Shown: positions 9,699 to 19,436 of the stretch, one piece after another | Layout of the letters: each line of letters starts with the position of its first letter | Position numbering within the stretch: position 1 is the stretch's first letter | Assembly (NCBI GenBank): GCA_945273835.1 | Contig: CALYPL010000012.1 | Location: 1-64,000 of the forward strand | DNA: 64,000 nucleotides | DNA from: an uncultured Dysgonomonas sp. | Lineage (GTDB): Bacteria; Bacteroidota; Bacteroidia; Bacteroidales; Dysgonomonadaceae | Direction of reading: 5' to 3' | Notes under the pieces: model-generated | What the model was told of the DNA's origin: nothing | Seen by the model: only the letters and a program-made list of their open reading frames with translations | Database searches by the model: none | Position numbers and translations under genes: made by a program

Positions 9699-10693
9699 AA
9701 AGACAATCCATACATATTAATAATCTGACAATCGGCTATAAGACAAGAGGTCATGATAAAGTCGTTGTCTCAAACATAAACGCCGATATACTTAGCGGAG
9801 AATTAACTTGCCTATTAGGAGCAAATGGCGTTGGAAAATCCACCCTACTCCGAACCCTATCATCTTTCCAACCCAAATTAGCAGGAGAAATATATCTGCA
9901 AGATAAAGAAATAAGCCTTTATACAGAAAAGCAACTTTCGAGCCTCATAGCGGTAGTTCTTACCGAGAAGTGCGATATTAAGAATATGACCGCACGAGAA
10001 ATGATAGGACTGGGGCGAAGTCCTTATACAGGTTTTTGGGGCAAGCTGTCAAAGGAAGATAACCTGATAGTAGATAAAGCTATATCATTGGTCAGAATAG
10101 AAAATCTTGCTGAAAGGACAGTAGACACGTTAAGTGATGGTGAACGTCAGAAAGTAATGATAGCAAAAGCATTGGCACAGGAAACACCGATCATCTTTCT
10201 GGATGAACCGACTGCTTTTCTGGATTTTCCAAGTAAAGTTGAAATTATGCAACTCCTGCACAGATTATCACGTGCGACCGGAAAAATAATCTTCTTATCG
10301 ACACACGATTTGGAACTGGCATTACAAATTGCCGATCGCATCTGGCTCATGGATAAACATTCAGGTTTACGCATAGGCATCCCCGAAGATCTTTCGCTTG
10401 ACGGAAGCCTGAGCAAATTTTTTGCCCGTGAAGGAATTGTCTTCGATCCGTCCACAGGCTTGTTCCGTATTGAAAACGTCTGTAATCGAAGAATTAAACT
10501 GACAGGTCAAGGACACAAATACACAATGATTCGTAAAGCCCTGAACCGTAATAATATCATGGCTGAACGAGATATAGACAGTGAATGCTCAATTTTGATA
10601 GAAGACAATACCTATAAATTGTATACCGAAGATGGGCAAACCTTTACAGTCAATACAATAGACGAACTTTTAACACATCTGATAGAATTATGA
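9695..10693 (+). CDS. btuD: corrinoid ABC transporter ATPase with C-terminal extension
   Basis: 332 residues. Walker A is GANGVGKST (about 42-50), the ABC signature is LSDGERQK (about 146-153), and Walker B plus catalytic Glu is IIFLDEPT (about 166-173); the switch His lies in STHD. The ATPase domain ends near 250. The remaining 80 or so residues form an extension absent from the roughly 250-residue enterobacterial BtuD, which may regulate or bind the complex; its role is unknown. It overlaps btuC and the following cobK/cbiD gene by 4 bases each. Confidence 0.9.
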   Translation: MKRQSIHINNLTIGYKTRGHDKVVVSNINADILSGELTCLLGANGVGKSTLLRTLSSFQPKLAGEIYLQDKEISLYTEKQLSSLIAVVLTEKCDIKNMTAREMIGLGRSPYTGFWGKLSKEDNLIVDKAISLVRIENLAERTVDTLSDGERQKVMIAKALAQETPIIFLDEPTAFLDFPSKVEIMQLLHRLSRATGKIIFLSTHDLELALQIADRIWLMDKHSGLRIGIPEDLSLDGSLSKFFAREGIVFDPSTGLFRIENVCNRRIKLTGQGHKYTMIRKALNRNNIMAERDIDSECSILIEDNTYKLYTEDGQTFTVNTIDELLTHLIEL

Positions 10694-12513
10694 TACTTAT
10701 ATTCGGAGGTACAACAGAAGGCAGATATGCGGCACGAGTATGTGATGAAGCGCATAAACCTTATTATTATTCTACGAAAGGCGACGCTCAGCAGTTAGAT
10801 AGCATGAATGCAGTCAGACTGACCGGAGCTTTAAATAATGAGGCTATGACTGCAATTTGTACGGACAACAATATCAAATTAATTGTGGATGCGGCACATC
10901 CTTTTGCCGAACTGTTGCATGAGACTATTAAAGATGTTTCCGAATCTCTCCATATACCTGTCATACGCTATGAACGTAGTTACCCCGAACAAGACGATAA
11001 TCTCATATGGTTCGACTCATACTCCGAAGCTGTGGATTATTTGCAGAAGAACAACATCGAAAACCTTTTAGCTCTTACAGGAGTAAATACCATTGGCAAG
11101 CTCAAACCTTATTGGTCACAACATCCATGCTGGTTCAGAATACTTGATCGGGACGAGTCGAGAGCGATAGCCACTAAAGAAGGTTTTCCTATGGATCGGA
11201 TACTTTATTACAATCATGAAGGCGATGAAGTTTCTCTATTTGAACAATACAAACCACAAGCCGTAATCACCAAAGAAAGCGGCGAATCGGGAGGTTTCAA
11301 CAGCAAAGCTGAAGCTGCGAAAAAACTAAATATTCCGATGCTTGTTGTAAAACGCCCTCCCCTATCCGATAAGTTTATTTCTGTTTACGGTGAACACGGA
11401 TTGCGCAAAACGATTGAAAAACTATTACCCGATTTCTTCGAGCTAAAGACCGGCTATACCACCGGCACATGCGCCACAGCAGCTACTAAAGCGGCTTTAA
11501 TAGCTTTATTGACAAACGAGCCTGTCGAAAAGGTTAGTGTTACGCTTCCTAATGGCGAACAAGTAATGATACCTATTTACAATACTCAGATTGAAGGTTC
11601 GAAAGTGACCTCAACCGTAGTCAAAGATTCGGGCGATGACCCTGACATTACAAATGGTAAGCAGATATGCTCGACTGTAAATTTGAATTTGGAACATAAA
11701 GGAGTCAGATTTCTTCAAGGGGAAGGGGTTGGAGTGATAACTCTACCCGGACTCGGTATAGAAATCGGACAACCGGCTATCAATTCTACCCCTCGTCAGA
11801 TGATGAAGCGTGAAGTGTTTAAAGTTTTTCGCCACCATCAGGACAGACTACCTGAACAAGGTCTTAAAACAGGTGTCGACGTGACAATTTCAGTTCCTAA
11901 TGGCAAAGAAATCGCATTAAAAACTTTCAATCCTAAACTCGGCATCGAAGGTGGAATATCCATTATAGGCACTTCTGGCATAGTCAAACCCTTCTCATCA
12001 GAGGCATTTATCAACTCAATTCGGAGGGAGATGCAGGTAGCCAAAGCGTTAGGATGTAAACAAGTTGTCATCAATTCAGGGGCAAAAAGCGAGAGATACG
12101 TCAAAGCCCTTTATCCTGAACTGCCATCTCAGGGGTTTATTCATTACGGTAACTTTATCGGCGAAACAATTAAAATTGCTTCCGAACTGCAATTCAAAGC
12201 GGTTACAATGGGCATCATGATCGGTAAAGCTGTTAAACTTGCTGAAGGATCGCTTGATACGCACAGTAAGAAAGTAGTTATGAATAAAGACTTTATGGCA
12301 GAGATTGCACGCAACACAGGATATTCGGAATCTGTTCAGTCCGAAATACAGAATATTACTATGGCACGTCAGTTGTGGGATATTATCCCTGCTGATAATC
12401 AATTATTCTTCAAACGCTTGATCGAAAAATGTCATCAAACTTGCGATCATCTTTTGCCTGATGGTAAGCTGACAATTTTATTGATAGACGAAGAAGGTAA
12501 AATTTTATATTAG
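10690..12513 (+). CDS. cobK/cbiD: fusion: precorrin-6A reductase (CobK/CbiJ) + cobalt-precorrin-5B C1-methyltransferase (CbiD)
   Basis: 607 residues. Residues 1-247 are CobK/CbiJ: the nucleotide-binding start MILIFGGTTEGR, then IVDAAHPFAE, and the conserved KESG near 195-198. Residues about 251-607 are CbiD, with signature LKTGYTTGTCATAATKAA and the later motifs KDSGDDPDITNG and GVGVITLPGLGIEIGQPAIN. The two parts act close together in ring contraction: C1 methylation/deacylation, then reduction of precorrin-6A. It is the last gene of the plus B12 operon, and its stop codon overlaps the stop of convergent cobC by 4 bases. Confidence 0.95.
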   Translation: MILIFGGTTEGRYAARVCDEAHKPYYYSTKGDAQQLDSMNAVRLTGALNNEAMTAICTDNNIKLIVDAAHPFAELLHETIKDVSESLHIPVIRYERSYPEQDDNLIWFDSYSEAVDYLQKNNIENLLALTGVNTIGKLKPYWSQHPCWFRILDRDESRAIATKEGFPMDRILYYNHEGDEVSLFEQYKPQAVITKESGESGGFNSKAEAAKKLNIPMLVVKRPPLSDKFISVYGEHGLRKTIEKLLPDFFELKTGYTTGTCATAATKAALIALLTNEPVEKVSVTLPNGEQVMIPIYNTQIEGSKVTSTVVKDSGDDPDITNGKQICSTVNLNLEHKGVRFLQGEGVGVITLPGLGIEIGQPAINSTPRQMMKREVFKVFRHHQDRLPEQGLKTGVDVTISVPNGKEIALKTFNPKLGIEGGISIIGTSGIVKPFSSEAFINSIRREMQVAKALGCKQVVINSGAKSERYVKALYPELPSQGFIHYGNFIGETIKIASELQFKAVTMGIMIGKAVKLAEGSLDTHSKKVVMNKDFMAEIARNTGYSESVQSEIQNITMARQLWDIIPADNQLFFKRLIEKCHQTCDHLLPDGKLTILLIDEEGKILY

Positions 12514-13031
12514 CAGTCAAATACAACTATCTCTCCGTATTGCGGCATCAGATCAAAAGTAGATTTAATGTCCGCCTGTCCAAAATATACCCTTGCGCAG
12601 CTAATCACGCCTCCATGAGTAAATATCAGCTTGTTATCTTCCTTATCTTGTTTGATCATATCAAGAAAGTTACTTACTCGCTGATACATCTGCGCAAATG
12701 ATTCGCCATGAGGAGGAGGAACATTCACCCAATCTTCTTCCCAAATGGTCATATCCAGATCATCCCAAAGGTGCATTTCCCAATCTCCCATATGAATTTC
12801 TTTCAATCGGTCATGAAACTCAGCCACATCGCCGTATCCACAAAATTCAGCCAGTTTACGACAGCGGCTCAACGGGCTTGAATAGATCGATCCGAAATTT
12901 ATACCTTGTAAATTTTGTTTCACGATACTTGCTTCTTCAGCAAAGGTTTCTGCCAACGGCACATTGGTTTGTCCGTAACAAGTTCCTTTAGGCACTCCTA
13001 CCGATGTATGCCTGACCATATAAATTTTCAT
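12510..13031 (-). CDS. cobC: alpha-ribazole phosphatase, histidine phosphatase family
   Basis: 173 residues from ATG 13031, preferred because it overlaps the cobS stop as ATGA; an upstream start at 13043 would add only four residues. The catalytic phosphohistidine motif is MVRHTSVGVPKGTCYGQ, and the second His lies in FTHGGVI. It removes the phosphate from alpha-ribazole-5'-phosphate or from adenosylcobalamin-5'-phosphate at the end of nucleotide loop assembly. It is the last gene of the long minus B12 operon. Confidence 0.88.
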   Translation of the reverse strand: MKIYMVRHTSVGVPKGTCYGQTNVPLAETFAEEASIVKQNLQGINFGSIYSSPLSRCRKLAEFCGYGDVAEFHDRLKEIHMGDWEMHLWDDLDMTIWEEDWVNVPPPHGESFAQMYQRVSNFLDMIKQDKEDNKLIFTHGGVISCARVYFGQADIKSTFDLMPQYGEIVVFDC

Positions 13032-13789
13032 ATAAAATCGCAATTCTGTAAAATAACTATTCCAAGATAAAATGATAATTCAGTCAACAAGAACATAGCC
13101 CCGCAACAATCGCCGGTATATCCACCTATTCGTTTTTTCATGATAATCACAAGCAAAGCAAATACGATTAACGGTAATAAAACCGCCGACCAAGACTTGC
13201 AATTCAAGAGTAATATCAGCGGTAATAAACCGAATATCGCGGATATAACAAAAGGCTTGATTGACATTATCTTATAGACTACCTTATTCTTACTGGTTTC
13301 TGCCGTACGTGCATAAGGTAAAAAAAGTGTTACTAAAGAACTTATTAGTTTACATAAAGGATCGGCAGATAATATAGCAAGGCAAACTAATGGCAGACCA
13401 ATCTGATACAGCAAATTGTAGAGTATTAAATAATAAAATATCAACCCTAACACCCCATATGTTCCGATGTGTGAGTCTTTCATTATTTCGAGAATACGCT
13501 CACGTGTTGTTCCGCCTCCAAGTCCGTCAAAAAAATCGGCTAAACCATCTTCATGCAATGCGCCTGTTATTAATAATCTGGAAACCATAGCCAGAATAAC
13601 CGCCACTTGTAAAGGCAATATTTGGGCTGATATCCATAAAACGCCTGACATGACACCCGCCGTTAGCCATCCTGCCACAGACCAATAGTTGATAACTTGC
13701 CTGTAACATTCGTTGGGTACATTAAAAGCCTTCAGCCGCCAAAAGGGAAGGCGTGTGAAAAACACAAAAGCGGCTGCTATATCCTTCAT
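13028..13789 (-). CDS. cobS: adenosylcobinamide-GDP ribazoletransferase
   Basis: 253 residues, an integral membrane protein with six or so hydrophobic segments. The signature acidic motif EDGLADFFDGLGGG (about 98-111) binds Mg. The N-terminal FFTRLPFWRLK is also typical. It joins alpha-ribazole (or its phosphate) to adenosylcobinamide-GDP. It overlaps cobC by 4 bases and lies 9 bases after cobT. Confidence 0.95.
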   Translation of the reverse strand: MKDIAAAFVFFTRLPFWRLKAFNVPNECYRQVINYWSVAGWLTAGVMSGVLWISAQILPLQVAVILAMVSRLLITGALHEDGLADFFDGLGGGTTRERILEIMKDSHIGTYGVLGLIFYYLILYNLLYQIGLPLVCLAILSADPLCKLISSLVTLFLPYARTAETSKNKVVYKIMSIKPFVISAIFGLLPLILLLNCKSWSAVLLPLIVFALLVIIMKKRIGGYTGDCCGAMFLLTELSFYLGIVILQNCDFI

Positions 13790-13798
13790 TTTTTTATA

Positions 13799-14845
13799 TT
13801 ATTTAAAATATTTGGTAACACGGATAGATTTGAATGAATTCATTTCATTAATCATCCTGACGGCAGAATCTACAATGGGATATGCACAGATAGCTCCTGT
13901 TCCTTCTCCTAACCGTAAGCCTAAGTTAAGAAGCGGTTTAGCTCCAAGATAATCCAAAAGTAACTTATGTCCGGCTTCGTCTCCCTGATGTCCAAACACG
14001 GCATAATATAGTATATTGTTATTTATGCATGAAGCCGCAAGCATGCAAGCGGTCATGATAAAACCGTCGACAAGTATCACCATATTAAGTTCGGCGGCTC
14101 TGAGCATTGCTCCTACTGTCATTACCATTTCAAAACCGCCAAAATAACGCATCAGGTCTTCAGTCGAGCCATCTCCTTGATAGTTCTCCTGTGCTTTTTT
14201 CAGCACGTTATATTTATGTTCAAGTATATTGCCCGAATTGTCGCATCCTGCTCCAACACATAGTTTAAGGTCTATCCCTGTCATGCACGACATCCATAAT
14301 GCCGATGATGAAGTATTGGTTATTCCCATCTCTCCGAAACTGATAATATTACAGCCTTTGTCGTAGCAATCTTGTGTACACTCCGCACCGTATTGCAGGG
14401 CAAGTTCCATTTCTTGCCGGGTCATAGCTGCTTCATACAGATAGTTACGGGTCATCTTACCAATTTTTTTGTTTATGATGGGATCATCTGCTTTGAAATC
14501 AAAATTGACACCTGCATCCACGACTTTTAGTTCAAACCCATGTTGGCGTGACAAAAAATTAATGCCTGCTCCTCCTGCCCAGAAATTTTCAATCATCTGG
14601 TAGGTAACTTCTTGGGGTGACGGACTGACCCCTTCGGCTGCTATGCCATGATCGCCTGCAAAAACGATGTGATTAGGATGCAATAGTTTGGGTTCGAGCG
14701 TCTGCTGAATCAAACCGATCTGCAATGCCAATTCTTCAATTCTACCTAACGAGCCTTTGGGTTTGGTCAGATCGTTTATTTTATCAATCAATTGGGAACG
14801 AATTCCCTCATCGGGCTTTTTGATTTCAAAACGTAAATTACTCAT
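13799..14845 (-). CDS. cobT: nicotinate-nucleotide:dimethylbenzimidazole phosphoribosyltransferase
   Basis: 348 residues, the usual length. Conserved features include [50 protein letters not shown], and the catalytic Glu motif [10 protein letters not shown] (Glu near 316). It activates the lower-ligand base for cobalamin assembly. The 133-base gap before it carries a candidate internal promoter. No bluB or bza gene for lower-ligand synthesis is visible in the window, so the base it uses cannot be stated. Confidence 0.96.
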   Translation of the reverse strand: MSNLRFEIKKPDEGIRSQLIDKINDLTKPKGSLGRIEELALQIGLIQQTLEPKLLHPNHIVFAGDHGIAAEGVSPSPQEVTYQMIENFWAGGAGINFLSRQHGFELKVVDAGVNFDFKADDPIINKKIGKMTRNYLYEAAMTRQEMELALQYGAECTQDCYDKGCNIISFGEMGITNTSSSALWMSCMTGIDLKLCVGAGCDNSGNILEHKYNVLKKAQENYQGDGSTEDLMRYFGGFEMVMTVGAMLRAAELNMVILVDGFIMTACMLAASCINNNILYYAVFGHQGDEAGHKLLLDYLGAKPLLNLGLRLGEGTGAICAYPIVDSAVRMINEMNSFKSIRVTKYFK

Positions 14846-14892
14846 ATAATCTATTCATTTAATAATCAATCTCATATACTGATTTTAAGTTA

Positions 14893-14900
14893 CAAAAGTA
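14893..14900 (-). promoter_or_regulatory. candidate internal -7 box (TACTTTTG) before cobT
   Basis: TAnnTTTG match on the minus strand in the only sizeable gap inside the late part of the operon (14846-14978). It could give cobT-cobS-cobC riboswitch-independent expression, useful for salvaging imported corrinoids. No -33 box was recognised. Confidence 0.35.
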
Positions 14901-14978
14901 ACACTTTTCAGCACTTTTTACTCTGATTCTATATGGTGTAAATTTTATACTCAATGCACTTCAATACAGATAATCAAA

Positions 14979-15488
14979 CTATTTAATGTTTACGGGTATT
15001 CCCGAAACCATCAATAATACTTTATCTGCTTTAGAGGCTATATATTGATTGAGCCAGCCTTGCAAATCGGCAAATTTACGCTGGATTTCATTTTGCGACA
15101 TTTCACCCATACCAATTTCATTGGTAACAAATATGAATCGTGCATTCTGATCGGTAAATTTATCAAATTCGTCTTTAAGGGCTGTTAATGCATGTTCTAC
15201 ATCGGAGTCCAGATCGAAAAAGTAATTTGTAGCCCACAATGTCACACAATCTACCAACACAACTCTGTTTTCGACTTTATGACGGCTAAGCTCCTTGTCT
15301 TCTTCAATATTAGTCCACTCACGCCCTCTGTTTGCTTTATGTCGTTCTATACGCTTGCGATGCTCTTCGTCCCAGATACGTGATGTGGCTAAATAGATCG
15401 GATTTTCTGAATACGAAAGAGCTAATTTTTCGGCATAACTGCTTTTTCCTGAACGTTGCCCTCCCGTAACAAGAATTATTTCTTTCAT
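14979..15488 (-). CDS. cobU: adenosylcobinamide kinase / adenosylcobinamide-phosphate guanylyltransferase
   Basis: 169 residues. The P-loop is TGGQRSGKSSYAE (about 8-20). The guanylylated His lies in EHRKRIERHKANR (about 42-54), and FVTNEIGMG is the later conserved motif. It phosphorylates adenosylcobinamide and transfers GMP to it. It overlaps the cbiG-cobM fusion by 4 bases. Confidence 0.95.
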   Translation of the reverse strand: MKEIILVTGGQRSGKSSYAEKLALSYSENPIYLATSRIWDEEHRKRIERHKANRGREWTNIEEDKELSRHKVENRVVLVDCVTLWATNYFFDLDSDVEHALTALKDEFDKFTDQNARFIFVTNEIGMGEMSQNEIQRKFADLQGWLNQYIASKADKVLLMVSGIPVNIK

Positions 15489-17308
15489 CTTCTGAAAAGG
15501 TGTTTAAATTCATCAGCGTATAATCTTGACAGTCCTTTACGATTATCTATCGCTTCGCCGATAACAAGCATGGTTGTCAATTTCAGTTTATTTTCTTTGA
15601 CTATCTTAGCCAAATCTTTCAGTTCGCCTCTATATATACGCTCATCTTTCCATGTCAGCTTATAGCAAGCGGCAACAGGTGTTTCGGGCGGATAATGTAC
15701 TAACAATTCTCGTTGTACATCATCTACAATGCTTGCGCTCAGAAAAATACACATTGTACTTTGTGACTGAGCAAGCATATGCAATTTTTCTTTTTCAGGC
15801 ATCATTGTACGACCTTCACCACGTGTTAAGATTATTGTCTGCACTTTTTCAGGTATTGTAAACTGCGAACGCAAAGCGGCGGCAGCTGCCTGAAACGATG
15901 ATATTCCGGGTGTGATATGGTAAGACATGCCATATTGGTCAAAAAATGCCATCTGTTCTTGTATCGCGCCATAGATGCAAGGATCGCCTGTATGCAATCG
16001 TACAACAAGAAGCCCTCTGTCATAGAATGACTTCATGACTGTAAATTGTTCTTCTAAGTTCATCGAAGCGGAACTTAAAACTGTTGCTCCTTGTTTAGCG
16101 TAATATGTAAGTTCAACGGGTACAAGGCTACCTGCATATAAAATCAGATCTGCTGCTTCGAGAAAATATTTTCCTTTTACGGAGACTAATTCGGGATCGC
16201 CGGGTCCTGCACCTACAATCTCGATGTGTCCTTTTCTGATCACATCGTTTTGAATTGCGACTGCAAATGTAAAATCGTTACCTTCGGATAGCTTGCCTTT
16301 ATTTTTTTCAAGGATTAGTGTTCCCATACCCGCGCTTTTTATGGCTGTGGATTCTGATACGCCTTGTACGCTTGTCACTTCCTCAACCTTGGCTGAAGGA
16401 TTGGCTACTTCAATGTCTTTCAGATCGTCTGCGGAATATATATTAGCCGGAATACCTCCAAAAGCCTGTTGCAAATCTTTTATAAGTGGTTCGTCTTTTT
16501 TCAGTTCAATTGTCGAAATATCTTTTATTGATGCCGGCGATATCCCTTTTTCGAGCAATTTTTGTGAAATGAATTCAGCTATTCCATCCGATTTACAGTC
16601 TTTGCGACAACCTACTCCCATATGTAACACCTTGGGTCGGTAGTATATTGTTTGTATTGTACTTTGATAGACACATGGAGACACGGCTATAAGTAAGTCG
16701 TACTTTGAGAGATCAATCTCATCAAATTTATAATAAACATCCACATATCGGGGTTTGCTTCGCTCAAGATAGGCTGTGCCTTTATCCTTTATATCTAACA
16801 GCAAAGCAGTAGGCTTGCCATTTACAAACGTTGTTAAGGGGTGATTAAAATTATCGCAGTTCGATTCTGTTATCCATCCGTATTTTTTTCCAATTGTATC
16901 TAATGCCCAAACTCCCAAATTATCGCTTTGAGTGGTAATAACTGCTTCTCCGCCAATGATTCGGGCAATACGCTCGGTCAATTCGTTAGCACCGCCTACA
17001 TGTCCTGATAACACTGAAATTACATATCTGCCTGTACTGTCTATATTAATGATTGCGGGATCAAAATGCTTGTCTTTTATATATGGGGCGACTGATCGAA
17101 CACATATACCCATTGCACCAATGAATACAAGGGCTGAACACTCATCAAAAACATTTTTCACACAATCTTCAATGCTATGAATTTTAATGCAGTCTTCTTG
17201 ATCTGATTTTGTATAAATTAGTGAATCGGTAATTTCAGATTTTATAGTTCGAGCCAGATTAAGGCTACTTTCTGATATGGGAATAATGGCAAGTGTCACT
17301 TTCTTCAT
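15485..17308 (-). CDS. cbiG/cobM: fusion: CbiG (cobalt-precorrin-5A hydrolase) + CobM/CbiF (precorrin-4 C11-methyltransferase)
   Basis: 607 residues. About 1-345 is CbiG: N-terminal domain with FIGAMGICVRSVAPYIKDK and LSGHVGGANELT, a middle region, and a C-terminal domain from VLHMGVGCRKDCKSDGI to the AGMGTLILEKNKG region. About 361-607 is CobM/CbiF, with EIVGAGPGDPELVSVKG, LHTGDPCIYGAIQEQM and TPGISSFQAAAAAL. CbiF methylates C11 and CbiG then opens the ring A lactone to release acetaldehyde, two consecutive steps of the anaerobic route. CbiG marks this as the oxygen-independent pathway. Confidence 0.95.
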   Translation of the reverse strand: MKKVTLAIIPISESSLNLARTIKSEITDSLIYTKSDQEDCIKIHSIEDCVKNVFDECSALVFIGAMGICVRSVAPYIKDKHFDPAIINIDSTGRYVISVLSGHVGGANELTERIARIIGGEAVITTQSDNLGVWALDTIGKKYGWITESNCDNFNHPLTTFVNGKPTALLLDIKDKGTAYLERSKPRYVDVYYKFDEIDLSKYDLLIAVSPCVYQSTIQTIYYRPKVLHMGVGCRKDCKSDGIAEFISQKLLEKGISPASIKDISTIELKKDEPLIKDLQQAFGGIPANIYSADDLKDIEVANPSAKVEEVTSVQGVSESTAIKSAGMGTLILEKNKGKLSEGNDFTFAVAIQNDVIRKGHIEIVGAGPGDPELVSVKGKYFLEAADLILYAGSLVPVELTYYAKQGATVLSSASMNLEEQFTVMKSFYDRGLLVVRLHTGDPCIYGAIQEQMAFFDQYGMSYHITPGISSFQAAAAALRSQFTIPEKVQTIILTRGEGRTMMPEKEKLHMLAQSQSTMCIFLSASIVDDVQRELLVHYPPETPVAACYKLTWKDERIYRGELKDLAKIVKENKLKLTTMLVIGEAIDNRKGLSRLYADEFKHLFRR

Positions 17309-18492
17309 TTCCTGCCTCCTTTCATTACATGGATCATATTAAAATCATCTATTTTTATTTCTATATCTTCTATCAAATCTAAATTATTTTCGGTCAAAGC
17401 ATCCATAAACATTTCTCGGCTTTCATCGGATACTGCATTGAAAACGACTGAAGCATTGACGTTCAACACTCCACATATTTTTGCCATGATTTCCTTCATC
17501 ATACCTCCATGACCTCCTATAAATACGGCATCCGGTCGTGGAATTGTGTTGATGTCGATGTCTATAAAATCGCCTATAAACGGCACAATTCCGGGTGTTC
17601 CGAATTTCCTTGAATTACTGTCTATAAGGTCTGTGCCTTCTGTTCTTTTCTCAAATGCAAAAACCTGAAGGTGTGGAAACTGCATTTTGGCTTCGATCGA
17701 CACTGATCCTGTACAGAAGCCCACATCCCAGAATACTTCTTTGTCTCGTAAGTCTAACATACTCAACGAAAGCAATCTAATAGGCATTTTTGTAATCATT
17801 TTTGTTCTGCCATTGAGCAGGTTAAAATCGCTCTCGGGGATGCCTAACGGTCTGTGGCGTACATGCTTTTTACGTAATATGATATTATTGGGAAATTTAA
17901 ATGTTTTGCTTTTTATTTCATCCAGTTCATAGGTATCAAAATGCTCCGACTCCTGATTACCTAATAGTTCACCAACAGCCATTGTATAATTGTCGTATCC
18001 GTAATAGAGCATTCTGTCGGCAATTGTTTGGGGAGTATGCTCACGATTATCTGTCAGCACCCCTATTTTGTCGTATCCTGTTATCAGCGCTTCATCGAAT
18101 TTATGCCACGGACGACCTGTCAGCGAAACGATATGCATATCCTGATAGGGCATCAGAAGTCTGTGTGCCAACAATTGTAATGAGTTAAAATACGGATATA
18201 AAATAATCTCGGCATCAGGCATCATTCGTTCGATGGTATTTGCAAAACCGAAGAATAAGGGGTCGCCCGAAGCGAAAACTACAACTTCTTCAATTGATTG
18301 ATAACGCTCAAATACATTTTTCAACGGTATTTTAATTTCAATCCATTGATAACCGACCGGCAATAATTCTTTCACTATATCGTGATGCCTCGATCCTCCC
18401 GAAAAAACAGTATGTGATTTAATCACATCCATTATTTCAGGTTTGAAATGCTGCACCTTATTATCATCTATTCCTAAGACATAAAATTTCAT
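17305..18492 (-). CDS. cobL: precorrin-6Y C5,15-methyltransferase (decarboxylating), CbiE-CbiT fusion
   Basis: 395 residues. About 1-207 is the CbiE tetrapyrrole methylase (VVFASGDPLFFGFANTIERM; VSLTGRPWHKFDEAL). About 215-395 is the CbiT methyltransferase with SAM motif WDVGFCTGSVSIEA and DAVFIGGHGG. It methylates C5 and C15 and decarboxylates the ring C acetate. It overlaps both neighbours by 4 bases. Confidence 0.95.
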   Translation of the reverse strand: MKFYVLGIDDNKVQHFKPEIMDVIKSHTVFSGGSRHHDIVKELLPVGYQWIEIKIPLKNVFERYQSIEEVVVFASGDPLFFGFANTIERMMPDAEIILYPYFNSLQLLAHRLLMPYQDMHIVSLTGRPWHKFDEALITGYDKIGVLTDNREHTPQTIADRMLYYGYDNYTMAVGELLGNQESEHFDTYELDEIKSKTFKFPNNIILRKKHVRHRPLGIPESDFNLLNGRTKMITKMPIRLLSLSMLDLRDKEVFWDVGFCTGSVSIEAKMQFPHLQVFAFEKRTEGTDLIDSNSRKFGTPGIVPFIGDFIDIDINTIPRPDAVFIGGHGGMMKEIMAKICGVLNVNASVVFNAVSDESREMFMDALTENNLDLIEDIEIKIDDFNMIHVMKGGRK

Positions 18493-19436
18493 ATCATCAT
18501 ATAATTTATCAATATCCCCACAAATATTATAGGGATAAGCATCAATACTTCACATCTTCTGTTAATTGTGATGGCTTTGTTCATATCCTTTAGCGTCAAC
18601 AGACGGTCGTTATCGCCAATATATGGTTTGTTTACCAATGTTCCGAAATAGATGTTTGGACCACCAAAACGGCAATTCAGAATACCTGCCAAAGCCGATT
18701 CGGGAAATCCCGAATTGGGACTGGCGTGATTTTTAGCATATTGCTTTACAAATGAGAATACATGTAAATCACCGTTACATATAATCATCAGCAAAGCTGT
18801 CAGACGTGCCGGAATATAATTAGCGATATCGTCTATACGTGCTGCCCAACACCCAAATTGTTTGTAACGTTCGGATTTATATCCGATCATGGAATCAAGT
18901 GTGTTGATCATTTTGTACATCATCATTCCCGGAACTCCAAGAAGCATATACCAAAACATGGGTGCAATGACTCCATCGCTTAAATTTTCGGATAATGTTT
19001 CAAGCCCTGCGGTACGTATTTGTTGTGCTGATAAATTTGATGTGTCACGTCCCACGATACGTGCAACCTGCTTTCGTCCGTCATCTACCGAACGGTCAAC
19101 TGCTTTGAATACGCCTTTTACTTCGTCAGTCAGCGTTTTACCCGCAAGACAATAGAAAATTATAATGGTATTGAAAGCTATCGAAAGCCAAAAATTAATG
19201 TGTAATAATGTATAAGTGATCAAACCTGTTATTGCAAAGACCAACACAATCAACATGATTGAGAAAACAGCGCCTTTTAGCATGCGCCTTTTGCCATTAT
19301 TGAGTTTTTTCTCTCCCCACGCTATTATTTTACCAAATAGCACGACGGGATGAGGCAAGCTGATTGGGTCACCGAACAATCGGTCGAGCAACCAACCGAT
19401 CAGCATGGGCAATATGATATACAAAGCTATATCCAT
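18489..19436 (-). CDS. cbiB: adenosylcobinamide-phosphate synthase
   Basis: 315 residues, integral membrane. Family motifs are GWLLDRLFGDPISLPHPVV near the N-terminus, IVGRDTSNLSAQQIRTAGLE in the middle, and HASPNSGFPESALAG, whose conserved acidic and small residues form the active face. It attaches aminopropanol phosphate to adenosylcobyric acid. It overlaps the Thr-P decarboxylase gene that makes its aminopropanol substrate by 10 bases. Confidence 0.95.
   Translation of the reverse strand: MDIALYIILPMLIGWLLDRLFGDPISLPHPVVLFGKIIAWGEKKLNNGKRRMLKGAVFSIMLIVLVFAITGLITYTLLHINFWLSIAFNTIIIFYCLAGKTLTDEVKGVFKAVDRSVDDGRKQVARIVGRDTSNLSAQQIRTAGLETLSENLSDGVIAPMFWYMLLGVPGMMMYKMINTLDSMIGYKSERYKQFGCWAARIDDIANYIPARLTALLMIICNGDLHVFSFVKQYAKNHASPNSGFPESALAGILNCRFGGPNIYFGTLVNKPYIGDNDRLLTLKDMNKAITINRRCEVLMLIPIIFVGILINYMMI

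Noticed and set aside
16293-16643. 116-codon plus-strand frame opposite cbiG
   Set aside because: Antisense shadow of the well-supported cbiG/cobM fusion.
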